This document shows positions 18,258-26,730 of a stretch of 64,000 bases of DNA, one piece after another (position 1 is the first letter of the stretch; each line of letters starts with the position of its first letter). The stretch is from NCBI RefSeq assembly GCF_936916975.1, contig NZ_CAKZGO010000004.1, forward strand, positions 806,001-870,000, written 5' to 3'. A model generated the notes under the pieces. That model ran no database searches, was not told the origin of the DNA, and saw nothing but the letters and a program-made list of their open reading frames with translations. The DNA comes from an uncultured Dongia sp. Its GTDB lineage: Bacteria; Pseudomonadota; Alphaproteobacteria; Dongiales; Dongiaceae. The position numbers were made by a program, and so were the translations under genes.

Positions 18258-18674
18258 ATGTTCAAAAAATTCCTCTGTGGCGTGACCGTGGCTGGTCTCG
18301 CTTTGGCCGCGCTGTCGATAGCGCCAGCGCAGGCCGACGATCGCAAGGTCACGGTGGTCTTCGATCATGTGTTGCCGAATGTGCCCGGCAAAAGCATGAA
18401 GGGCGTGCTGGTCGAATATGGACCGGGTGCCTCGTCGCCGGCGCATACCCATCCGGCCTCGGCCTTTATCTATGCGACGGTGCTCGAAGGCGCGGTCCGC
18501 ATCAAGGTCAATGACGAGCCGGAGAAGATCTATCGCGCCGGCGAGAACTTCGTCGAAAATCCGGGCGATCATCACGCTATCAGCGCCAATGCCAGCGACA
18601 CGGAGCCGATGCGCATGCTGGCGGTCTTTGTCGTCGACACCGAGGCCAAGGAGCTTGTGATCAACGACAAATAG
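18258..18674 (+). CDS. Exported cupin domain protein
   Basis: The 138-residue protein starts MFKKFLCGVTVAGLALAAL and has a clear signal peptide cleaved near AQADD. The mature part is a single small cupin: SSPAHTHPASAFIYATVLEGAVRIKVND is cupin motif 1, with two His and a Glu as likely metal ligands, and NPGDHHAISANAS is motif 2. It is preceded by AAGGGAG and follows the NmrA-like gene. Substrate unknown. A periplasmic metal-binding or small-molecule oxidase role is plausible but not shown. Confidence 0.87.
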   Translation: MFKKFLCGVTVAGLALAALSIAPAQADDRKVTVVFDHVLPNVPGKSMKGVLVEYGPGASSPAHTHPASAFIYATVLEGAVRIKVNDEPEKIYRAGENFVENPGDHHAISANASDTEPMRMLAVFVVDTEAKELVINDK

Positions 18675-18765
18675 GTGAGCGTGCCAGCAGGGATGGGTTG
18701 GCGGCCACTTGCCGCCAACCCCTTGCCGCTCTATCGTCCGCATTTCAACCAGCGACGTGAGTGCC

Positions 18766-19629
18766 ATGAGCGATGCGCGGCCGGTGACCATTTCCATTGC
18801 GCAGTTCAATGCCCAGGATGACGACAAGCCCGGCAACCTCGCACGCGCGGCGCATTATCTGGAGCTGGCGGGCAACCGCGGCAGCGACATCGTGGTGTTG
18901 CCGGAACTTTTCACCGGCACCGGCTTTTCCAGCGGCGATGCGCATGAGGCGCTGGCCGAACCAATCCCGGGTCCCACCTTCGAACTGATGGCGGCGGCCG
19001 CGCGCCGCCACGCGATGTATGTGACCGGCTCGTTCTATGAACGCGCAGCCGATGGCCGGCTGCATAACACCGCGCCGGTCGTGGGTCCGGGCGGCGATCT
19101 GCTGGGCTGTTATCGGAAGACGCATCTTTTCGACGTGCCCAACCGTACCGATCTGCCGCCCGGCATCATGGAATCGAAGAAAGTGTCGCCGGGGGTGGAG
19201 CTGCAGCTCTATGACACCAACCTCTGCCGCTTCGGGATCGGCATCTGCGCCGATATCCGCTTCCCGGAGATGTTTCGCGCCTATGCCAAGGCAGGTGCTG
19301 AGCTCATCCTGCTGCCGACTGCGTTCCTCAGCCCGCGTTTCGATCATTGGGATTTCCTGCTCAAAGCACGCGCGACCGATCATCAGATGTTCATCGCCGC
19401 CTCCGGCATGACGGGCAAAGAGAAGGTAACCGGCATCGGCTTCATCGGCCGCTCGGCGGTGGTCGATCCCTGGGGCGTCATTTTGGCAGGTGCCCCGGAT
19501 GAGGAGGCGCTGCTCACCACCACCATCGATCTCGACCAGGTGCGACGGGTGCGCAATTGGTGGCCGCTCAACGAACAGATCCGGCCCGATCTCTACGGCA
19601 ATGTGGCGATCAAGACATCGGCTTCGTGA
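18766..19629 (+). CDS. Nitrilase-superfamily carbon-nitrogen hydrolase
   Basis: The 287-residue enzyme has the full catalytic triad of the superfamily: Glu47 (VVLPELFTG), Lys118 (GCYRKTHLF) and Cys161 (FGIGICADIRFPE). It most resembles the Nit2/omega-amidase-like branch, which hydrolyses amides such as alpha-ketoglutaramate. It therefore probably acts as an amidase, not a true nitrilase. The ATG at 18766 gives the usual N-terminus, although the open frame begins at 18709. The last 20 bases overlap the convergent sterol-desaturase-like gene. Confidence 0.9.
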   Translation: MSDARPVTISIAQFNAQDDDKPGNLARAAHYLELAGNRGSDIVVLPELFTGTGFSSGDAHEALAEPIPGPTFELMAAAARRHAMYVTGSFYERAADGRLHNTAPVVGPGGDLLGCYRKTHLFDVPNRTDLPPGIMESKKVSPGVELQLYDTNLCRFGIGICADIRFPEMFRAYAKAGAELILLPTAFLSPRFDHWDFLLKARATDHQMFIAASGMTGKEKVTGIGFIGRSAVVDPWGVILAGAPDEEALLTTTIDLDQVRRVRNWWPLNEQIRPDLYGNVAIKTSAS

Positions 19630-20401
19630 GTGGCAGTTTCAGCAGATTGAAGAGGCCGAGCTGTCCGCCGTCGCGCAGATCATCTTGCCCCAGGACGACA
19701 CCGTCCTGCCCCAGTGCCGGCTGCTGGAAATATGTGCCGCAGAGGCGATCCCAGAGCGACAGCACATTGCCGTAATTGGAATCCGTCTCCACCCGCACGA
19801 CCGAATGATGGCGGCGATGCATATCGGGCGTGCAGATGATCCAGCGCAGGGCGCTGTCCCAGCGGATGGGAAGCGCGATGTTGCCATGGGTGAAGAGCGT
19901 TGCCGCGTTGAGCAGTGCTTCAAAAATCAGCACCACCAGCGGATCGGCGCCGAGTGCCAGGACCAGTGTCGCCTTATAGAGCAGTGAGAGCAGGATCTCG
20001 ATGGGATGAAAGCGCAGGCCTGTGGTGACGTCGACATCGAGGTCGGCGTGATGCACGCGGTGCAGGCGCCACAGCAGCGGCACCTTATGCGTCGCCACAT
20101 GCTGCAGATAGATGGCCGCATCGAGAATGACGAGCGTGATGGCGCCTTCCAGCCAGAGCGGCAGGGCGACGAGATTGAACAGGCCCCACCCCTTGTCGCC
20201 GGCATAAAGCGCTGCGGCGAAGGCGATGGCGCCCAAGGTCAGGCGCTGTGCCAGCACATTGACGACGACCAGCCCCAGATTGGTGCGCCAGCGCCGCGCC
20301 TTGTCATCGCTCGGCTTGCGGCGCGGCCACAGCACTTCGGCGAGGCCGATGAGTGCGAAGACGATGAGGAAGATGCTGAAGCGAAAGGCAGCCTCGGTCA
20401 T
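19610..20401 (-). CDS. Sterol desaturase/fatty acid hydroxylase family membrane protein
   Basis: The 263-residue integral membrane protein has four hydrophobic segments and three histidine clusters for a di-iron centre: HVATH near residue 105, HRVHHAD near 115 and HRRHHS near 200. These match the fatty acid hydroxylase superfamily, which includes bacterial C-5 sterol desaturase-like proteins and ether-lipid hydroxylases. Bacteria rarely make sterols, so the substrate is more likely a membrane or sphingolipid-like lipid. The 3' end overlaps the nitrilase gene by 20 bases. The cysteine-free rhodanese gene lies 19 bases upstream on the same strand, so the two may share a transcript. Confidence 0.88.
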   Translation of the reverse strand: MTEAAFRFSIFLIVFALIGLAEVLWPRRKPSDDKARRWRTNLGLVVVNVLAQRLTLGAIAFAAALYAGDKGWGLFNLVALPLWLEGAITLVILDAAIYLQHVATHKVPLLWRLHRVHHADLDVDVTTGLRFHPIEILLSLLYKATLVLALGADPLVVLIFEALLNAATLFTHGNIALPIRWDSALRWIICTPDMHRRHHSVVRVETDSNYGNVLSLWDRLCGTYFQQPALGQDGVVLGQDDLRDGGQLGLFNLLKLPLTKPMS

Positions 20402-20420
20402 GCCGCCATTAGAGCAGAAG

Positions 20421-21227
20421 TCAGTTCGCCGCGGTTAATGCATATTCGGATGCACCCACGACCTGGCGCGCATGATAGCCGGCATCGATGAGGACAGCGG
20501 TGAGCCAGGCGGACTCGGTCGCCAGCGCGGTGTCGTGGTCGATGCCCTTGGCGGCGAGCCAGGCCGCGATCTCAGGAAGGGGTTTCAAGCGGCCATCATC
20601 AGCGAGCAATTCGGACATCGAGCGCGCATCCAACTGCACGAGATCGCGGCTGACGGCATTGGCGTCGACCGACCAATCGTCGCGATGATCGACGATGAAG
20701 CTGCCCTGGCCCAGGGGTGGCTGCACCTGTGGCACGCCGGCGGCGAGCAAGGCGGGCAGGCCGCCATCGACCATGACGACACGGTCGTGGCCGAGCGAGC
20801 GGAGCGCCCAGACAATCTCGGCATCCTCGCCCAGACCTTGGAACGGGTCGGCCAGCACGACGATGGGCCGGCCGGCATCGACGCCCAGCGCCTGCAGGCG
20901 CAGCGAGATGGCGGCATTGTCGGTGGAGATCCGGCCACTGGTGTTGCTGAGGTCCTGCCAGCGGATCGGCCGGGCGTTCTGGATGGGCGATGCCGCCTTG
21001 AGGTCGGCGTTGCGGGCATCCAGCACCAGCGCGCCATTGGCGATGAGCGCCCGGGCTTCGTCGACTGAAACCACCCATTTCTGGCCGAAATCAATGACAT
21101 CGATGGCAACGGCCGGGGTTGCGGCGAGGCCGGTCAAGGTCGCGACCACGCCGATGGCGATCGGGGTGCCGGCAACAAAGGCCGCCAGAATCAACGACTT
21201 GGGCTGGAGCAGCGGAATGAATTTCAT
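20421..21227 (-). CDS. Exported rhodanese-like protein with no cysteine
   Basis: The 268-residue protein has an N-terminal hydrophobic export signal (LILAAFVAGTPIAIGVVATL). Two rhodanese-like modules follow: residues about 50-155 (VLDARN...VVMVDGGLPALLAAG) and 165-265 (LVQLDARSMSEL...VVGASEYAL). In active sulfurtransferases the second module ends a loop with Cys. Here the corresponding loop is DTALATESAWL, and the whole protein contains no Cys, so sulfur transfer through a cysteine persulfide is impossible. The ATG at 21227 has AAGGG eight bases upstream. The GTG at 21236 is less likely. It may have a structural or binding role. Confidence 0.82.
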   Translation of the reverse strand: MKFIPLLQPKSLILAAFVAGTPIAIGVVATLTGLAATPAVAIDVIDFGQKWVVSVDEARALIANGALVLDARNADLKAASPIQNARPIRWQDLSNTSGRISTDNAAISLRLQALGVDAGRPIVVLADPFQGLGEDAEIVWALRSLGHDRVVMVDGGLPALLAAGVPQVQPPLGQGSFIVDHRDDWSVDANAVSRDLVQLDARSMSELLADDGRLKPLPEIAAWLAAKGIDHDTALATESAWLTAVLIDAGYHARQVVGASEYALTAAN

Positions 21228-21374
21228 GACATGCACCCTTCCGGAAACCGGTTGGCGGGTCGCGTGCGACCTGAAGGGTCAGCACAACGAACCTATCTAT
21301 GATCTCTTAAACACTATCAGATCGATAGAGTAAAGAGAGAAATGTTAAGGGGTGCCGACAGAATTCCTTGACGC

Positions 21375-22274
21375 TCACCCCGCCGCTTCGGCCAGGATCC
21401 AGTCGCGGAAGAACTGGGCGGGTCGGGGCAGGCGTTCGCCGGCGCGTTCGACCAGGTAGAAGGCCTCGGTGCTTTTGATCTTGGCAGCGAAGGGGGCGAC
21501 GAGGTCACCGCTGGCCAGCAGCGGATCGACGAAGCAGGAGCGGCCCAGCATGAAGCCGCCGCCGCTGAGCGTCAGGTCGACAGCCAGCGTCGCGGTGTCG
21601 AACATGATCGCGGCGCGGTCGGCGGCGGGCGCCACACCGCCGGCGCCGCGGAACCATTCCGGCCAACCTTCGGCGAAGGTCTGGATGTGGATGAGGCGCT
21701 GGTGCTGCAGGTAATCCGGTGCGAGCGGCCGGTCGAGCCCGTCGATCAGGCTTGGCGCGCAGACCGGAAACAGCCGATCGCGGGTCAATGGATAGGCCGC
21801 GAGATCCGGCCAGGCGCCAATACCGCAGCGGATCTCAAAATCGGCATCGCGGTCAAGTTCCAGCGGCGTCCAAAGTGCCGTGAGGAGGCGCAAACGGACC
21901 TGCGGCGCCTGCGCCAGGAAGCGCGCGAGACGCGGCGCCAGCCACAGATGCGCAAAGCCCGCGGTGACACGGACCGACACGACGTCCGGGCTGCGGCCAT
22001 GGAACAGCTCGTCCGTGCCGGCCCCCATGCGGTCGAACGCGTCGCGCAACACGGTGAGGTAAGAGAGACCGGCTTCGGTGAGGCTGAGCCCCTGGGCGCG
22101 GCGGAGGAACAAGGATTGGCCGAGATGCTCCTCCAGGGCGCGCACCTGCTGGCTGATGGCAGCCGCCGTGACGCCCAATTCCTCGCCAGCGCGCGCGAAG
22201 CTGATATGGCGGGCGGCGGCCTCATAGGAGCGCAGCATGGCCAGCGGCGGCAGTTTGCGGAACGTCATCGGCAT
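21375..22274 (-). CDS. LysR-family regulator, probable choline-sulfate utilisation regulator
   Basis: The 299-residue protein has an N-terminal LysR helix-turn-helix (about residues 8-67, FARAGEELGVTAAAISQQVRALEEHLG) of the GcvA-like type. The inducer-binding domain covers residues 90-295. It is transcribed away from the choline-sulfatase gene with 108 bases between them, the layout seen for LysR activators of betC in other proteobacteria. A 27-base palindrome directly upstream of its start is the likely binding site. The start may be the ATG at 22274 or 22268 (MTFRKLPPL). The second matches family N-termini. Confidence 0.88.
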   Translation of the reverse strand: MPMTFRKLPPLAMLRSYEAAARHISFARAGEELGVTAAAISQQVRALEEHLGQSLFLRRAQGLSLTEAGLSYLTVLRDAFDRMGAGTDELFHGRSPDVVSVRVTAGFAHLWLAPRLARFLAQAPQVRLRLLTALWTPLELDRDADFEIRCGIGAWPDLAAYPLTRDRLFPVCAPSLIDGLDRPLAPDYLQHQRLIHIQTFAEGWPEWFRGAGGVAPAADRAAIMFDTATLAVDLTLSGGGFMLGRSCFVDPLLASGDLVAPFAAKIKSTEAFYLVERAGERLPRPAQFFRDWILAEAAG

Positions 22275-22275
22275 C

Positions 22276-22302
22276 CCAAGGCTAAGTCCAGCTAAGCCTT
22301 GG
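22276..22302. promoter_or_regulatory. Probable LysR operator in the betC divergent promoter
   Basis: The inverted repeat CCAAGGCTAAG (22276-22286) and CTAAGCCTTGG (22292-22302) flanks a five-base centre. The arms are complementary except at one position. It lies two bases upstream of the regulator's ATG, which suits autoregulation, and about 80 bases upstream of betC. Confidence 0.7.
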
Positions 22303-22382
22303 ACTCTAGTATTTATCGTTTGTCCGGGCCAGATACAAGTATGACACTTAGCGTAGAGCTACATCCAAGGGGAGCGACCGTC

Positions 22383-23909
22383 ATGGCAGCCAGACAGCCC
22401 AATTTCGTCATCTTCATGCTCGATCAATTGGCGCCCCAGTTCATGCCGAGCTATGGCCACAGCCTCGTGAAGATGCCGGCGATGCAGGCCTTCTCGGAAA
22501 AGTCGGTCGTGTTCGACGCCGCCTATTGCAACTATCCGCTCTGCGCACCCGCCCGCTATTCCTTCATGTCCGGGCGCCTGCCCACCAAGATCGGCGCCTG
22601 GGACAATGCGGCGGAGTTCGCGGCCGAGATCCCGACCTTCGCACATCATCTCTCGGCGCTGGGCTATGACACGACGCTGTCGGGCAAGATGCATTTCTGC
22701 GGACCGGACCAGCTCCATGGATTTCACCGGCGCCTCACCACCGATGTCTATCCGTCGGATTTCGCCTGGGTGCCCAATTGGGATCAGCCGGAAGCCAAGC
22801 TCGACTGGTTCCACAACATGGATGTCGTCCACCAGGCCGGCATCTGCACGCGCTCGGCCTATCTCGATTTTGATGACGAGGTGGTGTTCCAGGCGAAGCG
22901 GCATCTGTTCGACCTCGCGCGGAAGGGTGACGACAAGCCGTTCTGCCTCGTCGTCTCGCTGATCAGCCCGCATGATCCCTATCTCGCGCGCCGCGAACAT
23001 TGGGATCTCTACCGGCATGACGATATCGACATGCCGAAACTGAAGGCCGGTTCCGTGCCGCTCGACCCGCACAGCCAGCGCATCAGCAACGGCATCGGCA
23101 TGCTGGATCCGGCACCGAGCGAGGAGGCGATCCGCAATGCGCGCCATGCCTATTACGGTTCGGTCTCCTATATCGATGAGCGCTTCGCCGATCTCATGCA
23201 GAGTCTCAATGAATCGGGCTTTGCCGACAACACCGTCACCATCGTCACCGGCGATCACGGCGACATGCTGGGCGAGCGCGGGTTGTGGTTCAAGATGAAC
23301 TGGTATGAGAACGCCGCGCGCATCCCGATGATCATCAACGGCCCCGGCATCAAGGCCGCGCGCGTCAAGGCCGCAGTGTCGCAGATCGACATCCTGCCGA
23401 CGCTGCTCGACCTCGCCAGCAACGGCGCGCCCTTGCATGAAGAGGTGATCACCGAGGGCCGTTCGCTGGTGCCACATCTCACCGGGGCTGAGGGTCATGA
23501 CGAGGTGATCGGCGAATATATGGGCGAGGGCGCCAAGGCCCCGGGCGTCATGATCCGCCGCGGGCGCTATAAATTCGTGCATTTCCAATCGGACCCGGAC
23601 CAGCTCTACGATGTCGAGGCAGATCCGCTGGAGGTGAAGAACCTCGCCAATGATCCCGCGCATGCGGCACGGGTCGCTAACCTGCGCGCGGAGATCGCCA
23701 AGGGCTGGGACATGGAAGCCATCCGGCAACAGGTGGTGGCCAGCCAGCGCCGCCGCCGCTATCTCAACGACATCATCCGCGCGCAGGGCGTCGCCTGGGA
23801 TTACCAGCCGGTTGCCGACGCCAGGAATCTCTACATCCGCAACACCGTGCCGATCTTCGAACTGGAAATGCGCTCAAGGTTTCCGGCGTTCAAGAAGGCA
23901 GCGGAGTAG
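22383..23909 (+). CDS. betC: Choline-sulfatase
   Basis: This sulfatase hydrolyses choline-O-sulfate to choline and sulfate, feeding osmoprotectant and sulfur supply. The 508 residues include metal-ligand Asp14 (FVIFMLDQLAP) and the formylglycine motif C54-A-P-A-R58, whose Cys must be converted to formylglycine. TVTIVTGDHGDMLGERGLW holds the C-terminal metal ligands. The C-terminal tail (DYQPVADARNLYIRN) is typical of choline-sulfatases as opposed to other sulfatases. The ATG at 22383 has AAGGGGAG upstream. The divergent LysR gene supports the assignment. Downstream betaine genes (betA/betB) are not in the window. Confidence 0.93.
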   Translation: MAARQPNFVIFMLDQLAPQFMPSYGHSLVKMPAMQAFSEKSVVFDAAYCNYPLCAPARYSFMSGRLPTKIGAWDNAAEFAAEIPTFAHHLSALGYDTTLSGKMHFCGPDQLHGFHRRLTTDVYPSDFAWVPNWDQPEAKLDWFHNMDVVHQAGICTRSAYLDFDDEVVFQAKRHLFDLARKGDDKPFCLVVSLISPHDPYLARREHWDLYRHDDIDMPKLKAGSVPLDPHSQRISNGIGMLDPAPSEEAIRNARHAYYGSVSYIDERFADLMQSLNESGFADNTVTIVTGDHGDMLGERGLWFKMNWYENAARIPMIINGPGIKAARVKAAVSQIDILPTLLDLASNGAPLHEEVITEGRSLVPHLTGAEGHDEVIGEYMGEGAKAPGVMIRRGRYKFVHFQSDPDQLYDVEADPLEVKNLANDPAHAARVANLRAEIAKGWDMEAIRQQVVASQRRRRYLNDIIRAQGVAWDYQPVADARNLYIRNTVPIFELEMRSRFPAFKKAAE

Positions 23910-23954
23910 GGCAACTGCTCACACCCAGCTCCTCTGCCCTTCAGGGGGAGGAGT

Positions 23955-24947
23955 TTAAGCGATCTCGATGACGACTTTGCCTTTTGCATGTCGGTCTCGG
24001 ATAGCGGCGTGGGCGGCTTCGGTCTCGGCCAGCGTGTAGCGCGTTGGATCGAGGCGTGGGCGCAGTTGGCCGGCTTCGGCGAGCTTCGCCGCCGTTCGCA
24101 GGATCTCGCCGTGATGCGCGCGGCCCTTGCCGGTGAGGAGGGGGAGCAGCGTGAAGACGCCGCTATAGCTCGCCGCACGGAAGGAGAGCGGGGCCAGTGC
24201 ATGCGTGCCCCAGCCGAGACAACTCACAACGCGGCCGCTATAGGGACGCACGGCCGTGAAAGCCGCGTCGAGTGCCGCGCCGCCCACAGTGTCGTAGACG
24301 ATGTCGAAACCCTCGCCGCCGGTATGGGCGGCCACGGCTTCCTCGAGCGGTGTTGCGCGATCGATTGCTGTCGCGCCGTCCGTCTCGATGATGGATTTTT
24401 TGGCAGCGGCATCGACGGCGAATACGTCGGCGCCGCGCGCCTTTGCCAGCTGTACGACCATGTGCCCCACGCCACCGGCCCCGCCCAGCACCAGGACGCG
24501 CTCGCCGGCCTGTAGTTTCGCGCGGTCGATGAGACCCTCCCAGGCGGTGATGAAGATGAGTGGCACGGACGCCGCTTCGCGCGGGGTGAAATTGCCGGGT
24601 GCCACAGCGAGGAGATCGGCATCGACGGCGGCGAACTCGGCCAGCGATCCTTGATGGCCACCCACCCCGCCGGTCATGCCGAAGACAACGTCGCCTTGGC
24701 GAAAGCGGCTGACGCCCTCGCCCACATCCACCACCACGCCGGCAAGATCGATGCCGAGAATGGCCGGCAAGGGCTGGCGCGCATGGGTCGCCTCGCCGGC
24801 GCGGATCTTGAGGTCGAGCGGATTGACGCCGCTCGCGTGTACGCGGACCAGAACCTGGCCGGGTCCGGCGACCGGGCGTGGCAGGTGGACCAGCTGGAGG
24901 TGTGCTCCTGGGGCGGTGGCGCGTTGTGCGCGCATCTCATTCGACAT
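23955..24947 (-). CDS. NADP-dependent quinone-oxidoreductase-like protein (MDR family)
   Basis: The 330-residue protein is a medium-chain dehydrogenase/reductase of the zinc-free quinone oxidoreductase branch. It has a GroES-like N-terminal domain (GPGQVLVRVHASGVNPLDLKIRAG) and a Rossmann domain with VLGGAGGVGHMVVQLAKARGADVFA. The catalytic-zinc cysteines are absent. The ATG at 24947 has GAAGGA upstream. The frame is open a further 32 codons, but that part crosses the operator of the divergent LysR gene. Probably an enone or quinone reductase induced through the neighbouring LysR regulator. Confidence 0.9.
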   Translation of the reverse strand: MSNEMRAQRATAPGAHLQLVHLPRPVAGPGQVLVRVHASGVNPLDLKIRAGEATHARQPLPAILGIDLAGVVVDVGEGVSRFRQGDVVFGMTGGVGGHQGSLAEFAAVDADLLAVAPGNFTPREAASVPLIFITAWEGLIDRAKLQAGERVLVLGGAGGVGHMVVQLAKARGADVFAVDAAAKKSIIETDGATAIDRATPLEEAVAAHTGGEGFDIVYDTVGGAALDAAFTAVRPYSGRVVSCLGWGTHALAPLSFRAASYSGVFTLLPLLTGKGRAHHGEILRTAAKLAEAGQLRPRLDPTRYTLAETEAAHAAIRDRHAKGKVVIEIA

Positions 24948-24997
24948 GGTCGTTTCCTTCAAATGAACGGCTGAGCCAAACCTGATCCATGCGGAAA

Positions 24998-25044
24998 CGT
25001 TCATCAATGAACGATACCGTATAAGATTCATGCAAAATCGCATG
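24998..25044. promoter_or_regulatory. Two dyads in the oxidoreductase/LysR divergent promoter
   Basis: The first dyad is a perfect inverted repeat CGTTCAT-CA-ATGAACG at 24998-25013. A further ATGAACG half-site lies at 24963-24969, close to the oxidoreductase start. The second dyad, CATGC-N6-GCATG, spans about 25029-25044. The 116-base gap between the two divergent genes suits control by the LysR protein. Confidence 0.65.
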
Positions 25045-25063
25045 AGCCGCGCTATTGTTCCTC

Positions 25064-25909
25064 ATGGAATGGAGCGATCTCAGGCTGTTTCTGGCCATTG
25101 CCCGGTCCGGCACGCTGGGGGCGGCGGCGCGGAAGCTTGGCCTCACCCAGCCGACCATGGGGCGCCGGTTGCGCGCGTTGGAGCTGGCGCTGGGACAGAC
25201 CTTGTTCCAGCGAACGCAGGACGGCTTCGTCCTCACCGATGAAGGGCAGGCCGTGCTGGTCCGTGCCGAGCGCATGGAGGAAGAAGCGCTGGCGGTTGAG
25301 CGGGCCCTGGCCGGTGGAGCGCAACTTCAAGGGCAGCTGCGCGTCACGGCCTCGGACTGGTTCGGCGCCCACGTCCTGACGCCGATCCTTGCCGGCTTCG
25401 TCCAGCTGCATCCCGGCGTGACGGTGGAACTCGTGACCGATCAGCGGCGCCTCAGCCTCGCGCGGCGCGAAGCCGATCTTGCCTTTCGCATCACGCCGTT
25501 CGAGGAGCCGGAGATCGTGCAGCGGAAAGCGCTGCGGGTCGATTACGCGCTCTATGGACCGCCGGGGATTGGAAAGGTACAGCGTGGCGATGGGCGCGGC
25601 CTGTCGTTGGTGACGATGGATGCAGCACTCGGCAGTTTTCCTGATCTCACCTGGCTGCTGCACATGCTGCCGCAGGCACGCATCGCCTTTCGCAGCAACA
25701 ATCGCGATGTCCAGGCCCAGGCCTGCCGCGCCGGGGCGGGCGTTGCCGTGCTGCCGCGACCACTGGGCGACCATGTCCCGGGCCTGCAGATCATCGACCT
25801 TGGCGAAGCGCCGCCGGGGCGGGATGTCTGGGTCGGCTACCATCGCGACCTCAAGCGCTTGGCGCGGTTGCGGGCGCTGCTCGATCACACATTGCAGCGG
25901 CTCGGCTGA
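25064..25909 (+). CDS. LysR-family transcriptional regulator
   Basis: The 281-residue protein has an N-terminal helix-turn-helix (MEWSDLRLFLAIARSGTLGAAARKLGLTQPTMGRRLRALE) and a LysR substrate-binding domain. It is divergent from the quinone-oxidoreductase-like gene, its likely target. The ATG at 25064 gives the classical N-terminus but has no recognisable Shine-Dalgarno sequence. The frame also opens with a TTG at 25055. Confidence 0.88.
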   Translation: MEWSDLRLFLAIARSGTLGAAARKLGLTQPTMGRRLRALELALGQTLFQRTQDGFVLTDEGQAVLVRAERMEEEALAVERALAGGAQLQGQLRVTASDWFGAHVLTPILAGFVQLHPGVTVELVTDQRRLSLARREADLAFRITPFEEPEIVQRKALRVDYALYGPPGIGKVQRGDGRGLSLVTMDAALGSFPDLTWLLHMLPQARIAFRSNNRDVQAQACRAGAGVAVLPRPLGDHVPGLQIIDLGEAPPGRDVWVGYHRDLKRLARLRALLDHTLQRLG

Positions 25910-25916
25910 TGCCGGC

Positions 25917-25957
25917 TTGACAATTGCCATTATATTCATATATTCGAATGTATGAAT
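25917..25957 (+). promoter_or_regulatory. bigR promoter with embedded operator palindrome
   Basis: TTGACA at 25917-25922 and TATATT at 25939-25944 are separated by 16 bases and form a strong sigma-70-type promoter. A near-perfect 24-base palindrome at 25934-25957 (ATTCATA...TATGAAT around TTCGAA, one mismatched pair) covers the -10 and the start codon. Predicted transcription starts at or one base before the ATG at 25952, and no Shine-Dalgarno sequence is present. Confidence 0.75.
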
Positions 25958-26290
25958 AAACAGAAAGTCACGATCGGGCCCGCAGACCTGCTTGCCAAGG
26001 CTGGCGAGGCGGCGGCGTTTCTGCGGTCGCTGGCACATGAGCATCGGCTGGCGATTCTGTGCGTGCTGGAGGATGGGCCTTTGAGTGTCGGCGAGATCGC
26101 GCTGGAGCTGGAGCTGGCGCAGCCCAAGGTCTCGCAGCATCTGATGCGGCTGCGGGCCGAGGGGCTGGTCGCCACAGAACGGGATGGCACCACCATCCAC
26201 TATCGTATCGTCAGCAAGACGGCGCGCGACATTGCGGCCGTGCTGAAAGCAGCGTTCTGCCCGCCGGCAGGCCGGGCCAGGAAAAAGTAA
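25952..26290 (+). CDS. bigR: BigR-type ArsR-family persulfide-sensing repressor
   Basis: This 112-residue winged-helix repressor has the ArsR fold (SVGEIALELELAQPKVSQHLMRLRAEGLV as recognition region). Cys37 (LAILCVLEDG) and Cys103 (AAFCPPAG) are 66 residues apart, the same spacing as the Cys42/Cys108 pair of characterised BigR. In that family the pair forms a di/tetrasulfide in response to persulfides and releases DNA. It leads an operon with two YeeE/YedE half-transporter genes, as in known BigR regulons. The mRNA seems to be leaderless. Confidence 0.87.
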   Translation: MNKQKVTIGPADLLAKAGEAAAFLRSLAHEHRLAILCVLEDGPLSVGEIALELELAQPKVSQHLMRLRAEGLVATERDGTTIHYRIVSKTARDIAAVLKAAFCPPAGRARKK

Positions 26291-26301
26291 GGAACCATAG
26301 G

Positions 26302-26730
26302 ATGGACTGGAACGCGTTCAATCCACTCGCGGCGCTTGGCGGCGGCGCGCTTATCGGCCTGGCGGCGCTGATCCTCTTTCTGGGGATTGGCCGCATCGCC
26401 GGGGTGAGCGGCGTGCTGGGCCAGATGCTGCAACGACCGGACAGTGAAACCGGCTGGCGCCTTGCCTTCCTTATCGGCCTGCCTTTGGGTGCACTGCTGA
26501 TGGCCAATATCCTGGGCGGTGTAACGCCGCATGTCGGCACCGGCACATTGGGCCTGGTTATTGCTGGCCTGCTGGTCGGCTATGGCACTCGGCTGGGCTC
26601 GGGCTGTACCAGCGGGCACGGCATCTGCGGTTTGGCGCGCCTGTCGCCGCGTTCGCTTGTGGCCGTGCTGCTGTTCATGGCGAGCGCCATGGCGACCGTC
26701 TTCGTCACCCGTCACCTACTGGGAGCATGA
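26302..26730 (+). CDS. YeeE/YedE-family sulfur-compound transporter, N-terminal half
   Basis: The 142-residue inner-membrane protein has four hydrophobic helices and the family signature GSGCTSGHGICGLARLSPRS. Its conserved cysteines are thought to pass thiosulfate or persulfide-sulfur through the membrane in the TsuA-like proteins. The full-length E. coli protein is split here into two consecutive genes, a common arrangement with bigR. AAGGAA precedes the ATG at 26302, which lies 11 bases after the repressor's stop. The stop overlaps the next ATG (ATGA). Confidence 0.88.
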   Translation: MDWNAFNPLAALGGGALIGLAALILFLGIGRIAGVSGVLGQMLQRPDSETGWRLAFLIGLPLGALLMANILGGVTPHVGTGTLGLVIAGLLVGYGTRLGSGCTSGHGICGLARLSPRSLVAVLLFMASAMATVFVTRHLLGA

